NCBI GenBank assembly: GCA_023701075.1 | Contig: JAMPXQ010000093.1 | Span: 1-5,740, forward strand | DNA length: 5,740 nt | Origin: Candidatus Woesearchaeota archaeon | GTDB taxonomy: Archaea; Nanobdellota; Nanobdellia; Woesearchaeales; GW2011-AR15 | Reading direction: 5' to 3' | Shown: positions 1 to 5,740 of the stretch, piece by piece | Position numbering within the stretch: the stretch's first letter is position 1 | How the letters are laid out: the number at the start of each line of letters is the position of its first letter | Translations under genes and position numbers: made by a program | Notes under the pieces: generated by a model | Told to the model about the DNA's origin: nothing | Database searches by the model: none | Seen by the model: the letters and a program-made list of their open reading frames with translations, nothing else

Positions 1-595
1 GATGGATTTTGAATTCAGGATAAGGACAAGGGTCACTCATGTTGATAAGTCTCTCCTGATGGATCTGAAGAAGACAGGATGCTCGACAGTGTCTTATGGT
101 GTAGAATCAGGGGAACAGGCAATACTGGATAAGATGCAGAAGGATACTACGCTTAGCAGGATAGAATCAGCATTCAGTTCGACAGAAAAAGAAGGGATAA
201 ATATCTTAGGCTTCTTCATGATAGGAAATAAAGGAGAGACCAAGAGCACGATCTATAAGACAATTGCATTTGCAAAGAAGCTGAATCCGATGTACGCGAC
301 ATTTGGGGTGCTGCATCCATATCCCGGAACATATGACTATGAGTCTTCAAAGAAGAACGGGACTCTTCAAGGGGATTATGCGCCCTATAAGCCATTGCCT
401 TGGATAAAACTAGACTGGACAGAAGATGTCTCTGAGCTATATGCTTTTTCAGATAAGGCATATAAGGAATTCTATTGGCGGCCGGCGTATATGAAAAAAT
501 TTGCATATACGGTCCTGAAAGACAAGAACCTTAACCTATTAGGATATTCATTGAAGCATGCATTGACAAACATAAGTCGGCTCAATGGAATCTAG
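1..595 (+). CDS. Radical SAM protein of the B12-binding type, C-terminal part (5' end outside window)
   Basis: This is the C-terminal portion (197 visible codons, read from base 2) of a radical SAM enzyme of the kind usually preceded by a cobalamin-binding domain. The ATG at base 2 is most likely an internal Met, because the frame opens in the middle of the radical SAM barrel: the CxxxCxxC cluster motif and any B12 domain must lie upstream. Visible family motifs are RTRVTHVD (about residues 8-15), SYGVESGEQ (31-39), FMIGNKGET (72-80, where relatives usually read FGLPGET) and HPYPGT (105-110), followed by a helical tail rich in aromatic and basic residues. The same motifs in the same order occur in the neighbouring - strand gene, so the two are paralogues. 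Its stop codon TAG shares a CTAG with the stop of that gene. Enzymes of this class often methylate unactivated carbons or carry out other radical chemistry; the substrate here is unknown. Confidence 0.88.
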   Translation, partial: MDFEFRIRTRVTHVDKSLLMDLKKTGCSTVSYGVESGEQAILDKMQKDTTLSRIESAFSSTEKEGINILGFFMIGNKGETKSTIYKTIAFAKKLNPMYATFGVLHPYPGTYDYESSKKNGTLQGDYAPYKPLPWIKLDWTEDVSELYAFSDKAYKEFYWRPAYMKKFAYTVLKDKNLNLLGYSLKHALTNISRLNGI

Positions 596-2010
596 GCCTG
601 CCCTGTAGCAATCTTTATTGCGATCTTGCTTTTTTTCACAAGGTCATTGAAATTTTTCACATGTCTGATGTTTCTAAGTATTCTCTTATGGTTTAGATAG
701 AAAGATCTCATGGCATATTTTCTGAATCTTACAATGTCTTTTGCACTTAGTTCCTCAGTCCTCATGACAGCATGATTCCCGGTCTGGTCGTAAAAGTCAA
801 AATCATCATTCACAAGGAGCCCATTGTTTTTTGCGTACCTGTACAGTTCAGTTCCGGGATAGGGTGTGGCTATATGGAAGTTAGCAAAATCAGGGTCAAG
901 GGATTTTGCAAGTGCTAGTGTCTCCGTCATGGTCTTCTTTGTCTCTCCTGGAAGCCCGAAGATGAAATAGCAGAACGTCTTTATTCCGGCATTCTTTGCA
1001 ATCTGGACTGCTTTTTTCGCATAGCTTATGTCGACTCCTTTTTTCACATTGTCAAGTATCTTCTGGTTTCCGGATTCGACACCGAAAGAGATTAGTGAAT
1101 TGCCTGCTTTTTTCATGAGTGTTGCCATCTCTTCGTCTATCGTATCTATCCTGCTGTTGCAGAGCCAGTTGAGATTCAGGTCTTTTTTTATCATGCTGCT
1201 GCAGAAATCCATGACCCATCTCTTGTCTATTGTGAAAGTGTCTGCCATGAAGACGACATTATCTATCCTGTACTTGTTTTTTATCTCTTTGAGTTCCAAG
1301 ATAACATTCTTTACAGTTCTCTTCTTTATGGCTTTTCCCCAGGGCAGCCCGACCCTGCAATATGTGCATCCATAAGGGCAGCCTCTCGAAGGGACGACAG
1401 TGGCAAAAGGCATGTTGCCTGTTAAGACCATCCTATACAGGTTGTTAGGCAATTTGTCTCTTGCAGGGAAAGGCAGGTCATCAAGGTCATCAATTGGTTC
1501 ATGTAGCCCATTGAGAGTTATTTTCTTTCCTTTTTTGTATGCAAGGCCTTTTATGGAAGACCAATCTTTCTTGAAATTCATAATGATCTCTTTTAGCACA
1601 ATCTCAGGCTCATTCACAAGGATGAAATCGATTCCTTGATGTCTTAGAGAATTCTCAATATCATTAGATGCATGTGTCCCGACAAAACCGACCTTTGAAC
1701 CAGGCAAGGCCTTTTTTATCTCAAAGGAGATATATGAATCATTCTTGAATGTGGAAGTGGTAGTGTTCAGTATTATCAGTTCAGGCAAGAATTTCTTTGC
1801 TGCTATAAGGACATCTCTAAGCGATTTTCGTTCAGCAATCCCATCAATGATCCTGCATGTATGGCCGAGTGATTCAGCCATAGACGCCAGATATGCAAGG
1901 CCTGTCTGCGGCCAGAGCTGGTCAGCTGAAGATGTGCTGCCGCATCTTCCGATCTCTTTCATGTATATCTTATTGTTCAGAGACGGAGGATTGAGCAGGA
2001 GCACATTCAT
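592..2010 (-). CDS. B12-binding domain-containing radical SAM protein
   Basis: A complete 472-residue protein when started at the ATG at 2010. It opens with MNVLLLNPP, the usual first strand of the N-terminal cobalamin-binding Rossmann domain (about residues 1-150), and includes WPQTGLAYLA (33-42), RIIDG (53-57) and VNEPE (132-136, usually GEPE). The His of the classical DxHxxG cobalamin motif is absent after the RIID strand, which is common in this class. The radical SAM domain follows: CPYGCTYC supplies Cys211, Cys215 and Cys218 for the [4Fe-4S] cluster that cleaves SAM, then FGVESG (309-314), FGLPGET (351-357) and TPYPGTELY (382-390). The C-terminus is basic and helical, and no membrane segment is evident. 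A TTG eight codons upstream (2032-2034) is rejected as start because it lies inside the TATA-like box. Relatives include C-methylases and oxidative cyclases; the actual reaction cannot be read from sequence. It is transcribed divergently from the twin radical SAM gene and converges with its own paralogue. Confidence 0.92.
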   Translation of the reverse strand: MNVLLLNPPSLNNKIYMKEIGRCGSTSSADQLWPQTGLAYLASMAESLGHTCRIIDGIAERKSLRDVLIAAKKFLPELIILNTTTSTFKNDSYISFEIKKALPGSKVGFVGTHASNDIENSLRHQGIDFILVNEPEIVLKEIIMNFKKDWSSIKGLAYKKGKKITLNGLHEPIDDLDDLPFPARDKLPNNLYRMVLTGNMPFATVVPSRGCPYGCTYCRVGLPWGKAIKKRTVKNVILELKEIKNKYRIDNVVFMADTFTIDKRWVMDFCSSMIKKDLNLNWLCNSRIDTIDEEMATLMKKAGNSLISFGVESGNQKILDNVKKGVDISYAKKAVQIAKNAGIKTFCYFIFGLPGETKKTMTETLALAKSLDPDFANFHIATPYPGTELYRYAKNNGLLVNDDFDFYDQTGNHAVMRTEELSAKDIVRFRKYAMRSFYLNHKRILRNIRHVKNFNDLVKKSKIAIKIATGQA

Positions 2011-2032
2011 ATCATCTTTGTTTTTAAAATTC

Positions 2033-2048
2033 AATATAAATATTTCGG
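2033..2048 (-). promoter_or_regulatory. Archaeal-type promoter (BRE + TATA box) for the - strand B12 radical SAM gene
   Basis: Read on the - strand, CCGAAATA (BRE-like, 2048-2041) is followed directly by TTTATATT (2040-2033). The centre of the TATA-like box is about 26 bases from the A of the ATG at 2010, which would put the transcription start at or next to the start codon. The bases between box and ATG hold no GGTG or GGAG element, so a leaderless mRNA is the simplest reading. The assignment rests on spacing and composition, not on experiment. Confidence 0.6.
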
Positions 2049-2053
2049 ATGGA

Positions 2054-2092
2054 CTGGCAGGTATTCTTCAAGGCTGTTAATATCTGGCAGGT
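2054..2092. repeat. Pair of 9-base direct repeats (CTGGCAGGT) in the divergent promoter region
   Basis: CTGGCAGGT occurs at 2054-2062 and again at 2084-2092, exactly 30 bases apart, or close to three helical turns. Both copies lie between the two TATA-like boxes, just upstream of each promoter's BRE. This placement would suit a regulator binding two sites on one face of the DNA. A 9-mer repeat in a region this short could also arise by chance at the level of a few percent, so the call is tentative. Confidence 0.3.
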
Positions 2093-2109
2093 TTACACGG
2101 ATGTTATGA

Positions 2110-2125
2110 CAAAAGCATTTAAATT
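2110..2125 (+). promoter_or_regulatory. Archaeal-type promoter (BRE + TATA box) for the twin radical SAM gene
   Basis: CAAAAGCA (BRE-like, 2110-2117) runs into TTTAAATT (2118-2125). The centre of the TTTAAA core is about 25-26 bases from the ATG at 2146, again predicting a leaderless transcript. No Shine-Dalgarno-like sequence is present in the bases before the ATG. The matching spacing in the opposite-facing promoter strengthens both calls. Confidence 0.6.
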
Positions 2126-2145
2126 CTCTTCAATTTGATAATCAG

Positions 2146-4962
2146 ATGAATTCTGCCAAGGTAGAGAAACCTCCATTCATACAGGTAGATTTCCAGATAA
2201 ACAATAACTGCAATGCACGGTGTGAATTCTGCAAGATATGGGAGAATCCGGATTATGGTTCAAATGACATCCCTGCGAAGGTATGGATAGACACAGCAAA
2301 GCGCATAAGCAGATACACTAAAGTAGAATATGTATGCATAGCTGGTGGAGAGCCGTTGCTGTATAAGCAGCTGTATGAGCTGATAAAGGGCCTTGGTGAA
2401 CTGGGCATATGCACAGCGCTTGTCACGAATGGCAGCCTGTTTTCTAAGGAAGTCTGTAGAAGGCTGCTTGAATGCAAGGTAGGGAATATAGACTTTTCTA
2501 TAGATAATTTTTCCCAGAAACATGATCGTGCCAGAGGGATTAAGGGTCTTTTTGATAAATGTGTGGAGAACATAAGGTATCTTAAGCAGCTGGACAAGAA
2601 TGCCTCTGTAGGCATTGCCTCATTGATATATCAGGATAATATAGCTGATATCCCGAAGTATCTTGAATGGGTGCTGGCAAACGTCCCTATTGACAAGATA
2701 AATTTCCAGGCATACAATCGGATTGTGAAATATGAAGGGAAAGAATGGTGGAAGAAAGATTACCTATGGCCTAAGGATATCTCAGTCATCGAAAAGACGA
2801 TGGATTATCTGAGTGAAAGGGCAAAGGTTGAGAAGAGGATAAATAATGACCCTTTGCAGTTCCAGCTCTATAAGAGATATTTCATAAACCCGGACAAGCC
2901 TCTTGGGATAAAATGCCCGGCAGGCAAGCTTAATTTCAGCGTCTCCCATGATGGCAGTGTCATGGGCTGTGTAGCAGAAGCCCCTTGCGGAAATATCAAG
3001 ACAGATGATCCTATAGAGATATATTCAACAACTTTTGCGCCGATAAGGAAGAAAGCAGAGAACTGCAAGGAGAACTGCCATTTCCTAATCAACTGCTATT
3101 TTCCACTCCATTGGAAGAAATGGGAAGATGAAGTCAAGCACATGGTGGCAGATGAGAGAGAGCCTGGCAAGCTTCTCTTGTCGCTAGATAAAAAGCAGGC
3201 AGAAGAGACAGAAATAAACTATGCTAAAACGGATTCGGGCTTGGCGATATTGGGCCAGGAACCTCTAAATTCATCAGGATGCGGTTGCACAAAGCAGGAA
3301 CTAAAACCGGCAAGACTCATGCTGCCGCCGGAAATAGAACCGATAATAGCTAAGCATCGAGAGTCAAATCCTGAGATAATAAATTATGAGGATAATGCGC
3401 ATCTCTTGACTATAAGCGGAAAAGAGGATGGGGAAGCTGCTCATCCTGGATCAGACGCATTGGTGATTTATGGAGAGACGTCCCAGGTCCATAGGTGGGG
3501 GACAAGGCTGGATGAGAAAGATTTCTTCAAGGTGGTTGATGCCATTAAATTACATAAGGCCAAGGCAGTGACTATTGGCATAAGGAGGACAAACTTCTTC
3601 AAGCTAGATAAGTTGATAAGCCTGGTGCTGAAGACAAGAGGATCAAAAGAGAGGATGCTTCCAAGATTGAGGCTGTCCCCTCTTCACACCCTAAAAAAAA
3701 GGTTCGGATTATATAAGGGACATCTTGAAAGTATATGCCATAAAGAGAATATATCTTTAAAGATGGCAGATGCTAAATTGGAAGGATTGCTGGAGGTAAT
3801 CCAAAAGAACAGCATCTCTGCTGATGAGGATGATTTCCTACGGTCGCTTGGACCGGTATGCAAAGACGTGTTCATAGGTCCAAAGAACGTGCTTATAGAT
3901 ATAATAGGCACATGCAATGTAGACTGTGTATATTGCAGGAAATTTTCGCCATGGAATAAGAAATATTGGGAAGGGCGTAAAGACCTGCATGGAGTGATAG
4001 AGCTGGACGCATTCTCAAAGATAGTAAGGCAGGCAAAAGAGATTGGATCAGAGAATATCATGCTTGTAGGGGGAGCAGAGCCTACACTTCATCCTAGATT
4101 CAAGGAGATAATCGATATCCTTACAAGGAATGACCTTAATTTTTTCATAAGCACGAATGGTAGCATGCTCCATAAATATAATTCAGCGCTGGTAGGCTCG
4201 AAGTGTCATGAGATAACTATAAGCATGGCATTCGCAAGTGAAAAGACTTATAAGTTGTTTAGACCAGGAACAAGCGTGAAGCTCAAGGCCCAGATTGAAT
4301 CAAACATAAGGGAGCTTGCAGAGTTGAAACGAAGGGTTGGCAGGGACCTTCCGCATATCAAGGCGCTTTATGTAATAACTAAAGACAATTATTATGAGAT
4401 AGTGGATATGGTGCATCATGCAAAGAAGATAGGGGCTGACGCCATCTGGTTCCAGCTGGTCCATCTGGAGAATTTCAGCAGGAAGAACCTGAAGCTTTCA
4501 GAAGAGCAGATGGATGAGGTAAGAAGGCTGCTTAGGGAAGCGAAGCCTCTGGCAGAAAGATTAGGCATGATGTTCCATTCATATATAGACTATGAGATGT
4601 CTCATTATGATCCAAAGAAAGGGGATTGGTCAAATAAAGGTCTGCTCCATGAAGGATGTTATGTCGGCTGGATATTCTCATTCATCTCCTTGAAGAAAGA
4701 GGTCTATATGTGCTGTGGCGCAAGGATGACTGACATGCTGGAAAGTGATGGGCACGGGTTGAAGGAGAAATGGAATGCAGCAGCATACAGCAGGTATAGG
4801 AATGATGGGCTGATAATGCATAAGGAAAACCCGATAACTTTGCTTGGAAAACCATTATATGACTCTTATTGCGATTCATGCGATAATCATGATCAGAACA
4901 TGACCATGATTGAGAATTGCAGGAAATTCGGTCTATTTGACTTTGTTGAAAGGTTTATTTGA
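2146..4962 (+). CDS. Twin radical SAM protein: two radical SAM/SPASM-like modules in one 938-residue chain
   Basis: Module 1 starts almost at the N-terminus. It has Cys22, Cys26 and Cys29 in CNARCEFC, GGEP at 67-70, TNGS at 94-97 and a SPASM-like tail: Cys257, Gly270-x4-Cys275, Cys281, Cys307, Cys311 and Cys317, able to hold auxiliary Fe-S clusters. Module 2 has Cys590, Cys594 and Cys597 in CNVDCVYC, GGAEP at 642-646, TNGS at 670-673 and a second Cys-rich tail (Cys838, Cys856, Cys857, Cys909, Cys912, Cys925). Each module should cleave SAM to a 5'-deoxyadenosyl radical. Residues about 335-575 match no domain I recognise; they contain CGC at 379-381 and, around 437-500, alternating strand and helix patterns. 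The frame is open throughout, with no sign of pseudogenisation. The ATG is the first possible one, with an in-frame TGA at 2107-2109 and a promoter at leaderless spacing. Single-module SPASM proteins mature peptides, activate sulfatases or modify sugars and lipids. The substrate here is unknown. The neighbours suggest glycan or lipid modification, which is inference. Confidence 0.9.
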   Translation: MNSAKVEKPPFIQVDFQINNNCNARCEFCKIWENPDYGSNDIPAKVWIDTAKRISRYTKVEYVCIAGGEPLLYKQLYELIKGLGELGICTALVTNGSLFSKEVCRRLLECKVGNIDFSIDNFSQKHDRARGIKGLFDKCVENIRYLKQLDKNASVGIASLIYQDNIADIPKYLEWVLANVPIDKINFQAYNRIVKYEGKEWWKKDYLWPKDISVIEKTMDYLSERAKVEKRINNDPLQFQLYKRYFINPDKPLGIKCPAGKLNFSVSHDGSVMGCVAEAPCGNIKTDDPIEIYSTTFAPIRKKAENCKENCHFLINCYFPLHWKKWEDEVKHMVADEREPGKLLLSLDKKQAEETEINYAKTDSGLAILGQEPLNSSGCGCTKQELKPARLMLPPEIEPIIAKHRESNPEIINYEDNAHLLTISGKEDGEAAHPGSDALVIYGETSQVHRWGTRLDEKDFFKVVDAIKLHKAKAVTIGIRRTNFFKLDKLISLVLKTRGSKERMLPRLRLSPLHTLKKRFGLYKGHLESICHKENISLKMADAKLEGLLEVIQKNSISADEDDFLRSLGPVCKDVFIGPKNVLIDIIGTCNVDCVYCRKFSPWNKKYWEGRKDLHGVIELDAFSKIVRQAKEIGSENIMLVGGAEPTLHPRFKEIIDILTRNDLNFFISTNGSMLHKYNSALVGSKCHEITISMAFASEKTYKLFRPGTSVKLKAQIESNIRELAELKRRVGRDLPHIKALYVITKDNYYEIVDMVHHAKKIGADAIWFQLVHLENFSRKNLKLSEEQMDEVRRLLREAKPLAERLGMMFHSYIDYEMSHYDPKKGDWSNKGLLHEGCYVGWIFSFISLKKEVYMCCGARMTDMLESDGHGLKEKWNAAAYSRYRNDGLIMHKENPITLLGKPLYDSYCDSCDNHDQNMTMIENCRKFGLFDFVERFI
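3691..3702 (+). other. A8 homopolymer, possible slippage site in the twin radical SAM gene
   Basis: Codons CTA AAA AAA AGG (residues 516-519) give eight consecutive A (3693-3700) and an A_AAA_AAA heptamer in the reading frame. A -1 shift here would reach TAA at 3714-3716, giving a 523-residue product with only module 1 and most of the central region. No downstream stem-loop or pseudoknot was identified. It may simply be two Lys codons. Confidence 0.2.
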
Positions 4963-5637
4963 GATTATGGCTATATCATAAAGCGCCCTGAAGAGATATT
5001 CTATTGTTGATTTTATAAGCCTGCTCTGTCCAAACTTCCTTCTTTTGAATTGGATATCCACTTCAGATATCATGAATCCGAGCTTCTTCGCTTTTATTAT
5101 CTCTTCATGGGTGTAAGTATAGTTTGATTCGATCCTTAGTTCATTTAAGAATCTTTTTGAGACAAGCCTATATCCTGTCTGGGAATCCTCTATCCGCTGA
5201 TTTATTATTGTTGAGATCAGGTATGAAAAGAATCTGTTTCCGAATTTTTTTGCAAGGCCCATATGGTCCAAAGTCCTCACTTGCCTGTTCCCTAGCACTA
5301 GATCAAATCCCTCATTGTGCAGTTTGAGGAGTTTTGGAAGTTCTTTAGGATCATATTGTCCATCAACATCGATATGGAGCACAGCATCAGGCTCAAGTTT
5401 TTTTGCCATGTCTATTCCTATTGATATTACTTTGGCAAGGGCAATCCTTTTTTTGATGCGTAAGTATTGGTCAGCGCATTCCTTTATACAGTTATAGGTA
5501 TCATCATCTGAGAAATCATCAATGGCAATTATATGTAGGTCAATCTTGTTTTTCTTGGCAACAGTTCTTAATCTGCCAATGATGCTGCTGACAGTATTCT
5601 CTTCATTCAGGCAAGGCAGTATCGCAGCTATCTTCAT
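4933..5637 (-). CDS. Family 2 glycosyltransferase, dolichol-phosphate mannosyltransferase-like
   Basis: A 234-residue GT-A fold glycosyltransferase that probably moves a sugar from a nucleotide-sugar donor to a polyprenyl phosphate or glycan acceptor on the cytoplasmic side of the membrane. Motifs in order: PCLNEENT (8-15), the opening nucleotide-binding strand; IDDFSDDDT (39-47), in place of the common VDDGSTDGT; DVD (90-92) within HIDVDGQYDP, the metal- and donor-binding DXD; DSQTGYRLVS (151-160); and RRKFGQSRL (199-207), the basic acceptor-side segment typical of DPM1-like enzymes. Length fits the catalytic domain alone: there are no C-terminal membrane helices and no GtrA domain. The start ATG overlaps the stop of the upstream gene as ATGA and has a GGTG seven bases before it, so translation is probably coupled. 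The 3' end overlaps the twin radical SAM gene by 30 bases. Donor and acceptor identity cannot be told. Confidence 0.92.
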   Translation of the reverse strand: MKIAAILPCLNEENTVSSIIGRLRTVAKKNKIDLHIIAIDDFSDDDTYNCIKECADQYLRIKKRIALAKVISIGIDMAKKLEPDAVLHIDVDGQYDPKELPKLLKLHNEGFDLVLGNRQVRTLDHMGLAKKFGNRFFSYLISTIINQRIEDSQTGYRLVSKRFLNELRIESNYTYTHEEIIKAKKLGFMISEVDIQFKRRKFGQSRLIKSTIEYLFRALYDIAIISNKPFNKVK

Positions 5638-5740
5638 CTGTCAACACCAAATATCTTTTTGAATGAGAACCCCGGAGGTTGGGCAATAATAAGGTTATCA
5701 GTCTCATTTATGTCATTATGCAGGTCATAGAGCTCTTCGC
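5634..5740 (-). CDS. Sulfatase-family protein, C-terminal end (5' part outside window)
   Basis: Only the last 34 codons and the TGA (5634-5636) are in the window, but the frame is open from the edge and the other two - strand frames are closed by stops. The visible residues include ELYDLHNDINETDNL (residues 2-16 of the visible part), which closely follows the ELYDLxxDPxExxNL signature found near the C-terminus of arylsulfatase-type proteins of the alkaline phosphatase superfamily; here the usual Pro after Asp is Ile. The catalytic Cys/Ser of the sulfatase CxPxR motif lies outside, so whether it is a hydrolase or a phosphotransferase-like relative cannot be judged. The TGA overlaps the ATG of the glycosyltransferase gene by four bases (ATGA), placing both in one operon. 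Confidence 0.65.
   Translation of the reverse strand, partial: EELYDLHNDINETDNLIIAQPPGFSFKKIFGVDR
5645..5648 (-). promoter_or_regulatory. Shine-Dalgarno-like GGTG before the glycosyltransferase start
   Basis: On the - strand GGTG ends seven bases before the ATG at 5637. GGTG matches part of the archaeal and bacterial anti-Shine-Dalgarno complement (GGAGGTGAT). It lies inside the end of the upstream sulfatase-like gene, as expected for an internal operon gene, in contrast to the two leaderless-type starts elsewhere in the window. Confidence 0.45.

Noticed and set aside
2..4. ATG at base 2 as a true start codon
   Set aside because: The sequence begins within the conserved radical SAM barrel with no cluster motif before it, so the gene must start upstream of the window.
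216..506. - strand open frame opposite the first radical SAM gene
   Set aside because: Low-complexity shadow frame with no recognisable motif, fully inside a supported coding region. The same reasoning removes the other antisense frames at 1028-1375, 1400-1639, 1745-2080, 2253-2615, 3684-4061 and 5124-5497.
2032..2034. TTG as the start of the - strand radical SAM gene (480 residues)
   Set aside because: It overlaps the TATA-like box, has no Shine-Dalgarno, and adds eight residues before MNVLLLNPP, which is itself the usual family N-terminus.
4885..4911. Inverted repeat AATCATG / CATGATT with a 13-base loop
   Set aside because: It lies inside the coding sequence about 50 bases before the stop, is AT-rich and weak, and is not followed by a T-run; not a convincing terminator.
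2146..4962. Twin radical SAM gene as an assembly or frameshift joining of two genes
   Set aside because: The frame is open for 938 codons, and no promoter, start signal or stop is visible between the modules. The central region is conserved-looking protein rather than untranslated spacer. The A8 run remains the only suspicious point.
1..5740. CRISPR array, tRNA or rRNA genes, insertion sequence or attachment site
   Set aside because: No regularly spaced repeats, no cloverleaf-like sequence, no transposase and no terminal inverted repeats were seen; nearly every base is explained by coding sequence.

Overview
The window looks like a compact piece of an archaeal genome. The evidence is indirect but consistent. 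Both genes that open on the single intergenic stretch have a TATA-like box about 26 bases upstream of their ATG, a purine/A-rich BRE-like element just upstream of the box, and no Shine-Dalgarno sequence, which is the pattern of leaderless archaeal transcripts. Arg is mostly AGG/AGA, ATA is common for Ile, and base composition is moderately AT-rich. The lineage cannot be fixed from this sequence, and no RNA gene, CRISPR array or mobile element was seen.

Layout from left to right: (i) the C-terminal part of a radical SAM protein of the cobalamin-binding (B12-binding) type on the + strand, cut by the window start; (ii) a complete B12-binding-domain radical SAM protein on the - strand, a paralogue of the first, converging on it so that both stop codons lie in one CTAG; (iii) a 135-base divergent promoter region; (iv) a 938-residue + strand protein with two complete radical SAM modules, each followed by a cysteine-rich SPASM-like region and joined by about 240 residues I do not recognise; (v) a - strand family 2 glycosyltransferase resembling dolichol-phosphate mannosyltransferase catalytic domains, whose 3' end overlaps the 3' end of the twin radical SAM gene by 30 bases; (vi) at the right edge, the last 34 residues of a - strand gene with the C-terminal signature of sulfatases, overlapping the glycosyltransferase start by ATGA. 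The ORF in (vi) is short and was found by reading the frame by hand.

Four radical SAM modules in three proteins, beside a glycosyltransferase and a sulfatase-family protein, suggest a locus that builds and chemically modifies a glycan, glycolipid or lipid. That pathway assignment is inference: no substrate can be read from the sequence. The most unusual element is the twin radical SAM/SPASM-like fusion with its undescribed central region.
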